From UBA2210 sp036825195 (GTDB lineage: Bacteria > Desulfobacterota > Syntrophia > Syntrophales > UBA2210), in NCBI GenBank assembly GCA_036825195.1, contig DAISYQ010000014.1:1-64000 (forward strand): a stretch of DNA of 64,000 nt. The letters run 5' to 3'. This document shows, one piece after another, positions 42,737-52,146 of this stretch. The notes under the pieces are model-generated. The model saw nothing but the letters and a program-made list of their open reading frames with translations. It was not told the DNA's origin and made no database searches. The first letter of the stretch is position 1. Every line of letters starts with the position of its first letter. The position numbers and the translations under genes were made by a program.

Positions 42737-43832
42737 TCGGTTCAGACTTGAACGGTACTTCGCCAAGCATGAATTTTCTGCCCCTTATCTGCTGTGCTGC
42801 TCGGATTGTGAGAGCATGGAACTGGGTGACCTGCTGGCCTTTGAGTCTGGAGCACAGGAACGGTTCGCCTCCCTGTGGCTTGGCTACACCGAATCGCTCG
42901 GCAATACCGATCTTCGTCAGGCGATTGCCGCGCTATACGAACGGATTACGGCCGATCAGGTACTTGTACATGCGGGGGCCGAAGAGGCTATCTTCAACTT
43001 CATGAACGTCGCCCTCACTCCAGGAGATCACATCATCGTTCATTCACCCTGCTACCAGTCACTCGGTGAGGTCGCCCGGGGAATTGGTGCCCACGTTTCA
43101 GAATGGAGGGGCAACCCGGAACGCGGGTGGGAACTCGATCTTGAAAGGCTGGAGGATGCTCTTACTACCCGCACGAAGGTGGTCGTGGTCAACTTTCCGC
43201 ACAACCCGACCGGATATCTTCCATCGTCGGAGTTTATCAGCGAGCTATCGGCGCTTTCCGATCACTACGGCTTTATCGTCTTCTCCGACGAGGTCTACCG
43301 CGGACTGGAACTTGATCCGTCAGACCGACTGCCTGCTTTCGCCGATCTGAATGAGCGTGCCGTTTCGCTCGGCGTCATGTCGAAAACATACGGCCTTGCC
43401 GGGTTGCGGATCGGCTGGATCGCAACCCATAATGAATCTTTATTCAACAACCTTGCGGCATTCAAGGACTATACAACGATCTGCAGCAGCGCTCCGAGTG
43501 AATTCCTGGCGACTCTGGCCTTGCGGCATGCCGACGCCATCATCGAACGGAACCGGCGGATCATCAGCGGCAATCTCGATCTCCTCGATTCCTTCTTCGA
43601 ATCCCACCAGGATCGGTTCGACTGGTATCGGCCCAGAGCGGGATCGATCGCGTTCCCCACGCTCATCGAGGGAGAGGTTGATGCGTTCTGTGCCGACCTC
43701 GTCGCAAAAGCGGGAGTTCTGCTGTTGCCGGGAACCCTCTACGGAAAGGGATTAAACTCGTTTCGCATCGGTTTCGGACGGAAAAACCTGCCTGAATCGC
43801 TCGATAGACTTGAAAAGTACCTCCGGGATTAA
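42726..43832 (+). CDS. Class I/II PLP-dependent aminotransferase
   Basis: A 368-residue fold-type I aminotransferase. PLP contacts include NPTGYL (Asn), SDEVYRGLE (Asp/Tyr) and the Schiff-base Lys in VMSKTYGLAGLRIGW (about 221). A C-terminal Arg in FRIGFGRK binds the carboxylate. The substrate cannot be stated; capreomycidine-synthase-like and MalY-like branches are possible. ATG 42726 follows GGAG by nine bases; the frame is open to 42591 but that part overlaps the upstream gene. Confidence 0.88.
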   Translation: MKLDRFRLERYFAKHEFSAPYLLCCSDCESMELGDLLAFESGAQERFASLWLGYTESLGNTDLRQAIAALYERITADQVLVHAGAEEAIFNFMNVALTPGDHIIVHSPCYQSLGEVARGIGAHVSEWRGNPERGWELDLERLEDALTTRTKVVVVNFPHNPTGYLPSSEFISELSALSDHYGFIVFSDEVYRGLELDPSDRLPAFADLNERAVSLGVMSKTYGLAGLRIGWIATHNESLFNNLAAFKDYTTICSSAPSEFLATLALRHADAIIERNRRIISGNLDLLDSFFESHQDRFDWYRPRAGSIAFPTLIEGEVDAFCADLVAKAGVLLLPGTLYGKGLNSFRIGFGRKNLPESLDRLEKYLRD

Positions 43833-43919
43833 CCGGCAAATAGAGTCACCGGCCTCATTTTCCATGGGGATCACGTGCTGTAAGTAACGATTGATGAAGA
43901 CATACGGAGAATGTGTATC

Positions 43920-44306
43920 ATGACAATCAGAATTGTGCGTCTTGGAACTGAGCGGGGTGAAAAGGAAGGACCGCGCATCGGGGCGGTGAGGCGTCCCCCG
44001 CGAGGCGTGCCCAAAAGTGAATACGCATCGCAGAACTGGTATGATGTGTGGCTTCCGAACATCGCGCCGACCCCCGAGCTTATGAAGCTGGGGAAGGCGG
44101 CGGAAACAGAGAAGGAGTGGACCCTGTTTATCAAAAAATACCGCGCTGAAATGTCGGAGCCGGATAAAAGCAGGATTCTCGATCTGCTCGCCGCGCTGTC
44201 TCACAACGCCAATTTTTCTGTGGGTTGCTATTGTGAGAATGAAGACCGCTGTCACAGATCGATACTGAGAGGACTGTTGGTCGAACGAGGTGCGACGCTC
44301 GAATGA
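43920..44306 (+). CDS. DUF488-family protein
   Basis: A 128-residue protein with the DUF488 layout: N-terminal RIVRLGTER, the NWYDVWLPNIAPT segment and the Cys/His cluster CYCENEDRCHRSIL near the C-terminus. The family has been suggested to bind nucleic acid or metal but has no settled function. ATG 43920 is preferred over 43911 because GGAGA is nine bases upstream of it. Confidence 0.85.
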   Translation: MTIRIVRLGTERGEKEGPRIGAVRRPPRGVPKSEYASQNWYDVWLPNIAPTPELMKLGKAAETEKEWTLFIKKYRAEMSEPDKSRILDLLAALSHNANFSVGCYCENEDRCHRSILRGLLVERGATLE

Positions 44307-44385
44307 GTCTGAGTGGAATATTGCATCTCTTGGCACCTGAACACCGAAGTGGTTTCCGAAAAGTTTCAGTTAGGGTATCTTAACG

Positions 44386-44835
44386 ATGAATGGTATGACG
44401 GCACTGTTCGAATGGGCACGAATCCATAGTCTGCTTCTCTGGAGCATATCCGGTGCCTCTCTGATCGCCTTTATCGGAACGATTGTGGCACTGCCGTTTT
44501 TTGTCGCCCGCATCCCTGAAGATTATTTTTTCTGTCCGGAAAAACGTTCCCCGCGGCGTTACGTAAACTCTCCGGCAGGAGTCTTGTATCTTATTGTGAA
44601 AAACCTCGCGGGCCTTGTCTTTGTCGTTGTCGGTATCGTTATGCTGTTCATACCGGGACAGGGGATCCTGACCATCCTGATCGGTGTCATGCTGATGAAT
44701 TTCCCGGGGAAGCAGGAACTGGTGCTGCGGAGTATCAGCAAACCATCGGTTCTCAGGGCGGTCAACTGGATGCGTGCACGATCAAAACGACCACCTCTGG
44801 TGCTTCCACAGACGGGTCCGGAGAAATGCGAATAG
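44386..44835 (+). CDS. PGPGW-type membrane protein
   Basis: A 149-residue membrane protein with a first helix (about 15-42) and a pair of helices (about 68-105) around the motif FIPGQGILTILIGVMLMNFPGK, a variant of the PGPGW signature of putative transmembrane proteins. Function unknown. The C-terminal tail is basic. It is 76 bases upstream of the glycosyltransferase gene. Confidence 0.82.
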   Translation: MNGMTALFEWARIHSLLLWSISGASLIAFIGTIVALPFFVARIPEDYFFCPEKRSPRRYVNSPAGVLYLIVKNLAGLVFVVVGIVMLFIPGQGILTILIGVMLMNFPGKQELVLRSISKPSVLRAVNWMRARSKRPPLVLPQTGPEKCE

Positions 44836-44911
44836 GGGATGTCTGTTGTTCTGGGTGGGAATGCAGTAATGGTTCCCATATGTGTAAAAAAAAGGTTAAG
44901 ACGAGGGGCAA

Positions 44912-46270
44912 ATGGGCAAATACCTTTTCACGACACTCCCTTCAAACGATCTGGGGTTGCTTATACGGTCACTTCCGATCGCCCGGGAGCTCATTGATCG
45001 AGGGCACCATGTAGCCTTCTGCAGTCCGGCCGAGGCCCCGAGCAGGTTGCTTGCTGACGCAGGGTTCGAAAACGTCCTGCCGACGGAACCACTGTATTAC
45101 ATCATCTCCGGGGATATTATCAGCTTTGCAGGCATGTCTCGACTGCTGCGTTCGCGGCACCTGATACGGGATGTGCGGGTTATTTTCTCGTTTATACAGC
45201 ACATGCGCCGGTCGGGAACGGCTGAGATTCGTGATATCGATCACTTCATGTACCTGAGCGGGATGGGGAATGAAGTACTGATCAGGTCAAACGTGGAAAC
45301 GGTGGTGGCGATAATCCAAGCGTATGATCCTGATGTTGTCGTCGACTTCTGGAATCCCTTCGCCTGCATCGCGGCACGGGTCTGCGGCAAGCCGCTGATC
45401 ACCGTTATCCAGGCCGATATGCACCCGGAGAGTCAGGGGTTTATCTGGTGGGAGAACTCCCCCTTCGAACCGTATCCATCACCCATTCCGGCTACGAATG
45501 CGGTGTTGGCCGAATATCACCTTCCTCCTATCAGAAAGATGGGTAAGCTTCTGCTCGGCGATGCGACGCTTGTTGTCGGGATGCCGGAGACGGATCCTCT
45601 CCCGCCGACGGCCGATGTGACCTACATCGGACCGATCTTGTGGGAGAACCAGGATGGGAAGCTGCCTGACTGGATCGATCATCTGGATAAGGATCGGCCC
45701 TTGATCTGGCTGTATCCGGGTACCCTCCGATATGTAAGGGGAGGACGGTTGTTTGGTGATTCGGAGGTCGTCCTGCAGGCATGCATCGAAGCCTTGGGCG
45801 ATGAAGACATACAGGTTGTACTCTCGACCGGACATCACTCCCTTCCGGAGTGTTTTGCCTCTCTGCCCCGCAACTTTCGTCACGAACCGTTCGTCCCTGG
45901 GCTGGCGATGGCTGAGCGAAGCGATCTGCTTATCCACCACGGCGGGTACGGTTCATGCCAGACCGGTCTGTACACCGGGACGCCGGCCCTGATTATTCCC
46001 ACCTACTCCGAACGTGAGAGCAACGCCCGGCGGATAGCCGAGCAGGGGGCAGGCGACTACGTCATACCCGTATCCGACAGAACGGGAAAGGACAAACAGG
46101 TGTCGGCGGAGGAAGTCCGCAGCAAGGTCCTCAACATACTTTCGGATCCGTCTTTCTCGGAGAATGCCGGAAGGATCAGCGAGAGGATGAAGTCGTACGG
46201 GGGTGCGTCAGAAGCGGGGCGCCTGATTGAATCGTTTGTCCCTACGAAGAGAGAAGGGGAGGGCAGATAA
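44912..46270 (+). CDS. Glycosyltransferase, UDP-glucuronosyl/MurG-like GT-B family
   Basis: A 452-residue GT-B enzyme related to GT1/UGT and macrolide glycosyltransferases. The N-terminal Rossmann-like part has LPIARELIDRGHHVAFCSPAE, and the sugar-nucleotide region is HHGGYGSCQTGLYTGTPALI (about 350) with ESNARRIAEQGAGD after it. The acceptor may be a lipid, sterol or secondary metabolite; this is inference from the family. It is preceded by the PGPGW membrane protein, with no other biosynthetic partner nearby. Confidence 0.85.
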   Translation: MGKYLFTTLPSNDLGLLIRSLPIARELIDRGHHVAFCSPAEAPSRLLADAGFENVLPTEPLYYIISGDIISFAGMSRLLRSRHLIRDVRVIFSFIQHMRRSGTAEIRDIDHFMYLSGMGNEVLIRSNVETVVAIIQAYDPDVVVDFWNPFACIAARVCGKPLITVIQADMHPESQGFIWWENSPFEPYPSPIPATNAVLAEYHLPPIRKMGKLLLGDATLVVGMPETDPLPPTADVTYIGPILWENQDGKLPDWIDHLDKDRPLIWLYPGTLRYVRGGRLFGDSEVVLQACIEALGDEDIQVVLSTGHHSLPECFASLPRNFRHEPFVPGLAMAERSDLLIHHGGYGSCQTGLYTGTPALIIPTYSERESNARRIAEQGAGDYVIPVSDRTGKDKQVSAEEVRSKVLNILSDPSFSENAGRISERMKSYGGASEAGRLIESFVPTKREGEGR

Positions 46271-46559
46271 TCGATTGTATCATACGCCATATCCGAATCC
46301 GACAATCGGATGATTAACGTAAACAGGAGGATACATCCTGTGTTCGCCGATATACATGATTGGCATGATCGAAAAACGGGAGTCATGAGGACCGAATTAC
46401 TTCGGGCCGCTTGCCTATTAATGGTTATACTGCTCATGTAGCCCCTTTGGGTTTGGGGGCAGGAACTCAAGACGGTGGGCTATCCCCGAAAGTAAGCGCT
46501 GTGTAATAACCCTCTGATTCATATTGATACGTTACAGCACTTATGTTAAACCGAAGACC

Positions 46560-46787
46560 ATGATCATTATAGAGAACACAACCACCGCGTGCACGATCTG
46601 CGGGAAGGCCCCCGCCGTCATCTTCTGTGACGGCTGCGAAATTCCACTCTGCAAGGATTGCCGGAAATTTGACCTCTGGGGGTATGGGTGCGGTCACGTG
46701 AATACAAAGGTATTCTGCCACACCTGCTTCGACGACATTATGATCAACCCTTACGGCGGCAGCCTCAAGGATGACCATGAAGCGTGA
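46560..46787 (+). CDS. Small zinc-finger-like protein
   Basis: A 75-residue cysteine-rich protein. CTICGKAPAVIFCDGCEIPLC, CKDC and HVNTKVFCHTC give a B-box/zinc-ribbon pattern of two sites, expected to bind zinc. No other domain is present. ATG 46560 has only a weak ribosome site; an in-frame TTG at 46524 is the other option. It lies 36 bases upstream of the nitrilase gene and may be co-expressed. Confidence 0.72.
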   Translation: MIIIENTTTACTICGKAPAVIFCDGCEIPLCKDCRKFDLWGYGCGHVNTKVFCHTCFDDIMINPYGGSLKDDHEA

Positions 46788-46823
46788 TCCCATTTCGCTA
46801 TACATACTGTAAAGGAGGACCAT

Positions 46824-47792
46824 ATGGACCGTTGTGCTGAAACTGTAAAAGTGGCCGTCGTGCAGGCTGCGCCTGTTTTGTTTGATAAAGCCCTGTCGAT
46901 AGAAAAAGCCTGTCATCTGATCGCCGAGGCCAGTGCGCGGGAAAGCAGGCTGGTCCTGTTGCCGGAGGCGTTTATCCCCGCCTACCCGAGGGGGCTGAGC
47001 TTTGGCATGGTTGTGGGAAGCAGAAGCGATGAGGGCCGTTCCTTGTGGAAACGATACTGGGATAATTCGATTGAAATTCCCGGCCGCGAAGTGGAGACCC
47101 TGGGAAAGGCCGCCAAAGAGGCCGGCGTGTATCTCGGCATCGGTGTCATAGAGCGCGACGGTACCTATAGTCATGGAACGGTATACTGCACGTTGCTGTA
47201 TTTTGACCCTGATGGTAACCTCATGGGCAAACACAGAAAGATAAAGCCCACCGGTTCGGAGCGCCTGATCTGGGGTGAGGGTGATGGGAGTACCATGCCC
47301 GTTTTTGAGACCGAGATCGGCAATATGGGCGGTCTCATCTGCTGGGAAAACTATATGCCTCTCGCCCGTGTGGCTATGTATGGAAAGGGCGTTGAATTGT
47401 ACCTGGCGCCGACCGCGGACTCGCGCGACACCTGGAATGCGACGATGCGGCACATCGCCTGTGAGGGGCGCTGTTTTGTGCTGGGGTGCAATCAGTTTGT
47501 CACGAAAGAGATGTATCCGTCCGATCTGGAAATGCTTGAAGAACTGTCAGAGCAGCCCGATGTCCTGTGCCGGGGTGGGAGCGTTATCGTTTCACCCTTT
47601 GGAGAGGTGATCGCTGGTCCCCTCTACGGTGAGGAAGGGATCCTCTATGCCGATCTCGACCTGTCCGAAATAGCGCGGGCGAAGGTCGATCTTGATGTGG
47701 TGGGCCACTATGCACGGGCGGATATCTTCCAACTGCACGTCAACAGCGCACCGCAACAGCCCGTCACGTACGGATTCAGAGAAAAACCGTAA
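46824..47792 (+). CDS. Nitrilase-family hydrolase (nitrilase/cyanide hydratase branch)
   Basis: A 322-residue protein with Glu in LLPEAFIPAYPRG (about 48), Lys in GKHRKIKPTGSE (about 135) and Cys in GGLICWENYMPLAR (about 172), the nitrilase triad. The GLSFG and WENYMPL segments place it with true nitrilases rather than amidases. It would hydrolyse a nitrile to acid plus ammonia. AAGGAGG precedes the ATG. It is convergent with the aro operon and only 26 bases separate the stop codons. Confidence 0.9.
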   Translation: MDRCAETVKVAVVQAAPVLFDKALSIEKACHLIAEASARESRLVLLPEAFIPAYPRGLSFGMVVGSRSDEGRSLWKRYWDNSIEIPGREVETLGKAAKEAGVYLGIGVIERDGTYSHGTVYCTLLYFDPDGNLMGKHRKIKPTGSERLIWGEGDGSTMPVFETEIGNMGGLICWENYMPLARVAMYGKGVELYLAPTADSRDTWNATMRHIACEGRCFVLGCNQFVTKEMYPSDLEMLEELSEQPDVLCRGGSVIVSPFGEVIAGPLYGEEGILYADLDLSEIARAKVDLDVVGHYARADIFQLHVNSAPQQPVTYGFREKP

Positions 47793-47818
47793 TCAGTATC
47801 CTTCGGGTGCACGGTGGC

Positions 47819-48877
47819 TTATCCGCAGATAGACGCCTGTCTCAGCAAATGGTCCGCCAGTGTGATGGCGACCATGGCCTCGCAGACGGGGATGATCCGC
47901 GGTATGACGCAGACATCGTGTCTGCCTCTGACCCGTATGATCGCCGGCTTTCCGTGGATATCGATTGTCTGCTGCTCTCTCTCGATAGAAGCAATCGGCT
48001 TGCAGGCTACCCTGATGACGATCTCGTCTCCGTTGGTGATTCCGGCCAGTATCCCCCCGGCGTTGTTCGTCGCGAATCCCTCCGGCGTTATGGGGTCGTT
48101 GCACACGGAGCCCGACATCCTCGCCGCCTCGAACCCCGCGCCGATCTCCACACCCTTGACCGTTCCGATGCTCATCAGCGCCTTGGCAAGATCGGCGTCG
48201 ATCTTGTCGAATACGGGTTCTCCCAGACCCGGCGGGCACCCCCTGACCACAATCTCCACAATCCCACCAAGGGAATCGCCCGCTTCGCGCGCCTCTTCCA
48301 GCCGGACTTCCATCCTCAGGGCCGCTTCGCTGTCCGGGCACAGGAGACCGCTTTGATCGATCCGGTCGAATTCTTTACCTTCCGCTACAATATCGCCCAG
48401 TTCTCTGGTGTATGCGATGATCCCGATCCCTTTTCTGTTCAGTATCTTCCGGGCTATGGTACCCGCCGCCACGCGTGCCGCCGTCTCACGGCCGGAGGCC
48501 CGGCCGCCTCCCCGGTAGTCCCGGATGCCGTATTTTTTATGGTAGGTGATGTCTCCGTGTCCCGGCCTGAAGAGATCGCTGATCTCATCGTAATCGCCGC
48601 TTGAGGCGTCTTTGTTGTATATAATCAGAGAAATGGGCGTTCCCGTCGTCTTTCCTTCGAAGGTGCCGGAGAGGATCTCCACCCGGTCCTCTTCACGGCG
48701 CGGCGAACTCGCCCCTCCTCCGCGCCCCGGTCTCCTTCGGTCCAGTTCCCTCTGTATGTCCGATTCGGTGAGATCGATATTCGACGGGCACCCGTCGACG
48801 ATCGCCCCGATCGCCTTTCCGTGTGATTCCCCCCAGGTTGTTACTCTGAAGAGCGTTCCGATGGTGTTTCCTGACAT
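47819..48877 (-). CDS. aroC: Chorismate synthase
   Basis: Last shared step of aromatic biosynthesis: EPSP to chorismate, needing reduced FMN. The 352-residue protein starts MSGNTIGTLFRVTTWGESHGKA, with the typical GESHG motif, and has DRRRPGRGG, GGRASGRETAARVAAG and the C-terminal RGRHDVCVIPR. The coding region overlaps the end of aroK by 37 bases, longer than the 4-base overlaps elsewhere in the operon. AAGGAGC lies before the ATG. Last gene of the aro operon; no clear terminator follows. Confidence 0.96.
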   Translation of the reverse strand: MSGNTIGTLFRVTTWGESHGKAIGAIVDGCPSNIDLTESDIQRELDRRRPGRGGGASSPRREEDRVEILSGTFEGKTTGTPISLIIYNKDASSGDYDEISDLFRPGHGDITYHKKYGIRDYRGGGRASGRETAARVAAGTIARKILNRKGIGIIAYTRELGDIVAEGKEFDRIDQSGLLCPDSEAALRMEVRLEEAREAGDSLGGIVEIVVRGCPPGLGEPVFDKIDADLAKALMSIGTVKGVEIGAGFEAARMSGSVCNDPITPEGFATNNAGGILAGITNGDEIVIRVACKPIASIEREQQTIDIHGKPAIIRVRGRHDVCVIPRIIPVCEAMVAITLADHLLRQASICG

Positions 48878-49401
48878 ATCTGCTCCTTGTGTAAGAAATC
48901 ACAGATTTCATCCGTTATCGAATCGATACCCTTTTGGGATGAGTCGATGGTGAAGGTTGCCAGTTGTCGGTATACGGGTTCCCTTCTTTTTAGGATCGTG
49001 GCGGCCTCCGCCTCGAGATCTCCGTCGGAGAGGGGAGGGCGCTGGTCGTCACTCTTCCGGTCTGCGAGCATTCGCTCCACGATCGTCTTCACGTCTGCGG
49101 TGAGCCAGATAAAGAGGCCGTTATCCTTCATGACCTCTCTGTTTTCCTGATCTTCGAAGGCCCCTCCTCCGGAAGCGATGACACTCCCCTCCAGCGATGA
49201 GAGCCGCCGGATCACATCATGTTCCTTCCGGCGAAAGAGGGGCCATCCCCCTTCCTGTACGATTTCACCGACCGACATTCCGGCCTCACGGGTGATCAGA
49301 TCGTCGGTATCGAAGAGGGGCAGACCGAGCCTCTCGGAGAGGGTTTTCCCGACCGAGGTTTTCCCCGTGCAGCGGTATCCGATGAGGATGATGTTCTTCA
49401 T
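48841..49401 (-). CDS. aroK: Shikimate kinase
   Basis: ATP-dependent phosphorylation of shikimate. The 186-residue protein has Walker A GYRCTGKTSVGK at the N-terminus, the FDTDDLI and SGGGAFEDQ motifs and RPPLSDGDLE (LID region). The start overlaps the stop of aroA by four bases (ATGA). Its C-terminal tail runs 37 bases into aroC. Confidence 0.95.
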   Translation of the reverse strand: MKNIILIGYRCTGKTSVGKTLSERLGLPLFDTDDLITREAGMSVGEIVQEGGWPLFRRKEHDVIRRLSSLEGSVIASGGGAFEDQENREVMKDNGLFIWLTADVKTIVERMLADRKSDDQRPPLSDGDLEAEAATILKRREPVYRQLATFTIDSSQKGIDSITDEICDFLHKEQICQETPSERSSE

Positions 49402-50663
49402 GAGTAGAGACCCTCCAGTTCAGCCCAGAATCCCGGGAATGATTTGCTGACACACGCCTCGCCTTTGATCTCCATTCCCTCCGTCGCGAGCCCGGCGATG
49501 GCGAAGCTCATGGCGATGCGGTGGTCGTCGTAGGTCTCGATCCGCGCTCCGTGAGGTGTCCCTCCTATGATGACGAGGCCGTCTTCCCGCTCCTCGGCAT
49601 CGATCCCGATCCGGTTTAGCTCCGTCGCGAGGGTCGCTATCCGGTCGCTCTCCTTGAGGCGCAGGTGTGAGACATTGTCGATTACGGTCCGTCCGGATCT
49701 GAATGCAGACAGGATAGCAAGGGTCGGGACCATGTCGGGCATGCGTGCCATATCGAAACGGAAGTCGCCGGAACGCAAGGTTCCACCCGTGACTTCAATC
49801 CAGTCCGGTCCTCTCATAACGCGGCAGCCCAGTTGCTCCATGATCTCCAGGATGCCGATATCTCCTTGGCGGGTGTGGGGATTGATATCCGGGACCCGCA
49901 CCTTCCCCTTGCAGAGGGCCGCGGCCAGGAAAAAGTATGATGCACTCGATACGTCGCTTTCGATCTGATATTCTCTCCCCGTGTATCTCTGTGGGGTCTG
50001 AACGATATATCGATCTGTCTTTTCATGTCGTACATCCACGCCGAAATCACGCATCACATCGGTGGTTATGTCAATGTAGGGGAGGGAAGCAGTTGATCCG
50101 TTCAACTCGACGGTCACGTCCTCTCTTGCGTAGGGGGCGCTGATCAGCAGGGAAGAGATGTACTGGCTGCTGTGGGCATCCGTGAAAACCGCCCTGCCGC
50201 CTCGAAGGCCTCCTCCCCGAATGGTAACGGGCGGGCAGCCGTCCGTACCCGTGCCGCGGCAGACAACTCCCAGCCTTTGAAGGGCTTCGAGGAGCGGTTG
50301 TAGCGGTCGCTCCCTGAGCCGGTCTCCTCCATCGAGGGTGCTCTCCACCGTGCCGAGAGAGGCCAGCGTCGTGAGAAATCTCAGCGCGGTACCGTTGTTT
50401 CCCAGAGATATCGTCTTACCGGGATGTTGTATTTTTCCGCCGGTGCCGGTGATCGTAATATCGGTGCCGGAGACCTGAATTCCCGCGCCGAAGGAGCGAA
50501 GGGCTTCTATCAGACGGTTCGTATCGTCTGAAATCAGGGAGCCTCGCAGGACGGATTCTCCTTCTCCCAGTGAGGCGATAACAAGAGCCCGCTGCGTATA
50601 ACTCTTCGATCCGGGCACCCTGACGGTCGCATCCGGTTTTTCCAGTATCCTAATTTGTTTCAT
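49398..50663 (-). CDS. aroA: 3-phosphoshikimate 1-carboxyvinyltransferase (EPSP synthase)
   Basis: Transfers the enolpyruvyl group of PEP to shikimate 3-phosphate. The 421-residue protein has the N-terminal PGSKSYTQRALV motif (shikimate-phosphate Ser and Lys), GNNGTALRFLTTLASL where most relatives have GNAGT or GNSGT, and LRLKESDRIATLATEL. The Gly after GN is replaced by Asn, but the Gly-Thr that contacts PEP is kept. Sits between aroE and aroK with 4-base overlaps. Confidence 0.95.
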   Translation of the reverse strand: MKQIRILEKPDATVRVPGSKSYTQRALVIASLGEGESVLRGSLISDDTNRLIEALRSFGAGIQVSGTDITITGTGGKIQHPGKTISLGNNGTALRFLTTLASLGTVESTLDGGDRLRERPLQPLLEALQRLGVVCRGTGTDGCPPVTIRGGGLRGGRAVFTDAHSSQYISSLLISAPYAREDVTVELNGSTASLPYIDITTDVMRDFGVDVRHEKTDRYIVQTPQRYTGREYQIESDVSSASYFFLAAALCKGKVRVPDINPHTRQGDIGILEIMEQLGCRVMRGPDWIEVTGGTLRSGDFRFDMARMPDMVPTLAILSAFRSGRTVIDNVSHLRLKESDRIATLATELNRIGIDAEEREDGLVIIGGTPHGARIETYDDHRIAMSFAIAGLATEGMEIKGEACVSKSFPGFWAELEGLYS

Positions 50664-51469
50664 TCACTCAGTCTTTCCAGGACGACCCTTTTCATGAGCT
50701 CTGTAGGAGGCTCCAGACCAGTCCATATCCGTATCTGTTGCGCCCCCTGGTGGACAAACATGGCGTCGCCGGAAACGGTCCGGAGACCCGCCCGGGTCGC
50801 GTCCTTCAGGAGCCGTGTCTCCAGGGGGTTGTAGATGGTGTCCATGACCCATTGAAACCGTTCGAGCGTCTTTATATCAACCGGAGATGCATCCATATCA
50901 GGAAACATCCCTACCGGCGTCGTATTGATCAGACAGTCGCCGGTTACTCTACGTATCTGGTCGAGAGGATAGAAATCGCAGTCGAACTCTCGTGCGATCT
51001 GTTCCCCTTTTTTCTTTGTCCGGTTCACGATGACGGGAGTCCCTCCCGCATTGATGATACCGTACACGGCTGCTCTCGCAGCCCCTCCGGCTCCTAGGAT
51101 GACAAATCTCTTTCCCTGAACCTCAAGTGCGTCGCTCAGCGCGAGGACAAGGCCCGTCCAGTCGGTGTTGTCCCCCAGCAGCCTTCCATCCGTATGGGTG
51201 ATCGTGTTTACCGCGCCGATCCGTTCGGCGCTGTCACTGACCGTGTCGAGGTACGGCATAATACCGGTTTTGTGGGGGATCGTGATGCTCGCCCCGCTGA
51301 TGCCGAGTGCCCTCATCTGCCCCGGTATACCCCGGGCATCTTCTATACGGATTGCCCGGTACGATGCATCGATCTTCAGTTCACTGAAGACCATGTTGTG
51401 CATCAGGGGTGAGAGGCTCTGTGTCACCGGGTTGCCGAAGAGGGCGTATATCCGTGATTCGTTTTTCAT
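50660..51469 (-). CDS. aroE: Shikimate dehydrogenase
   Basis: NADPH-dependent reduction of 3-dehydroshikimate to shikimate. The 269-residue protein has NPVTQSLSPLMHN (substrate site), TIPHKTGIMPYLD with the catalytic Lys, NTDWTG and the nucleotide motif GAGGAARAAVYG. Overlaps aroD and aroA by four bases each. Confidence 0.95.
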   Translation of the reverse strand: MKNESRIYALFGNPVTQSLSPLMHNMVFSELKIDASYRAIRIEDARGIPGQMRALGISGASITIPHKTGIMPYLDTVSDSAERIGAVNTITHTDGRLLGDNTDWTGLVLALSDALEVQGKRFVILGAGGAARAAVYGIINAGGTPVIVNRTKKKGEQIAREFDCDFYPLDQIRRVTGDCLINTTPVGMFPDMDASPVDIKTLERFQWVMDTIYNPLETRLLKDATRAGLRTVSGDAMFVHQGAQQIRIWTGLEPPTELMKRVVLERLSE

Positions 51470-52146
51470 CTTTCCAGTATCCTCAGTATCTGGTGCATCT
51501 CCACAGCGGTGAGCTGCCCGGGGGCGGATTCCTGACCTTCATCGAGAGAGGCAAAACTCAGGTATGAACCGAACAGAGGGGCCATAACCCGGCTTATCGT
51601 TCCCTTCTCCCCCATGCAGAGGGAGATGATGGGATGTCCCCCTCTCTGTGCCCATCCGATCAGATGCAATATTCTGAGATTGGCTTCCAACGAGTCTGCA
51701 AAGGTGGCGATCTTGACGATATCCGCACCCCTCGCGAGGCATAGGTCGCATATCCCCTGAAGCGTCCGGTATGGGGGGGTTCGATTGAAATCATGGTGGG
51801 AAATGATCAGTTTTGTTTTGTCTCCCTCTTTTCGTATCTCTTCTCGTACCGTGTCCACAAGGATTGCTGTAGTACTCAGCTCCACGTCGACAAAATCTGC
51901 CTTCAGTCGAACTGCCTCGCGCAGCAAGGCAATCCGCTGTGTTTCACTCCCTCTGAAGTTTCCACCTTCCTTTTTTCTGCGTGCCGTGACAAGGACCGGC
52001 CCCTTCTTCGCGGATAACAGTTCTTTGAGGTTCGCCCCTTCGATACGATCAACCCTCAATTCCACAAGATCGGACAGAAGAAACGCGGCATCCATCCGTG
52101 TCAGCGCTTCTTCGTTCGTTTTTGCGACGATCGGGATGCAGATCAT
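51466..52146 (-). CDS. aroD: 3-dehydroquinate dehydratase, type I
   Basis: Converts 3-dehydroquinate to 3-dehydroshikimate by Schiff-base chemistry. The 226-residue (alpha/beta)8 protein has ELRVDRIEG at the N-terminus, the catalytic His in ISHHDFNRTPP and the Schiff-base Lys in DIVKIATFADS. Type I (not the smaller type II AroQ). Overlaps pheA and aroE by four bases. Confidence 0.94.
   Translation of the reverse strand: MICIPIVAKTNEEALTRMDAAFLLSDLVELRVDRIEGANLKELLSAKKGPVLVTARRKKEGGNFRGSETQRIALLREAVRLKADFVDVELSTTAILVDTVREEIRKEGDKTKLIISHHDFNRTPPYRTLQGICDLCLARGADIVKIATFADSLEANLRILHLIGWAQRGGHPIISLCMGEKGTISRVMAPLFGSYLSFASLDEGQESAPGQLTAVEMHQILRILER

Noticed and set aside
41795..42766. 323-codon minus-strand frame opposite the membrane-anchored protein
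   Set aside because: The plus-strand frame has a transmembrane anchor and is coupled to the aminotransferase gene; the minus frame begins inside that gene and has no domain.
46431..46470. GCCCC-GGGGC hairpin after the glycosyltransferase gene
   Set aside because: A short stem without any T-run on either strand, so terminator function is not supported.
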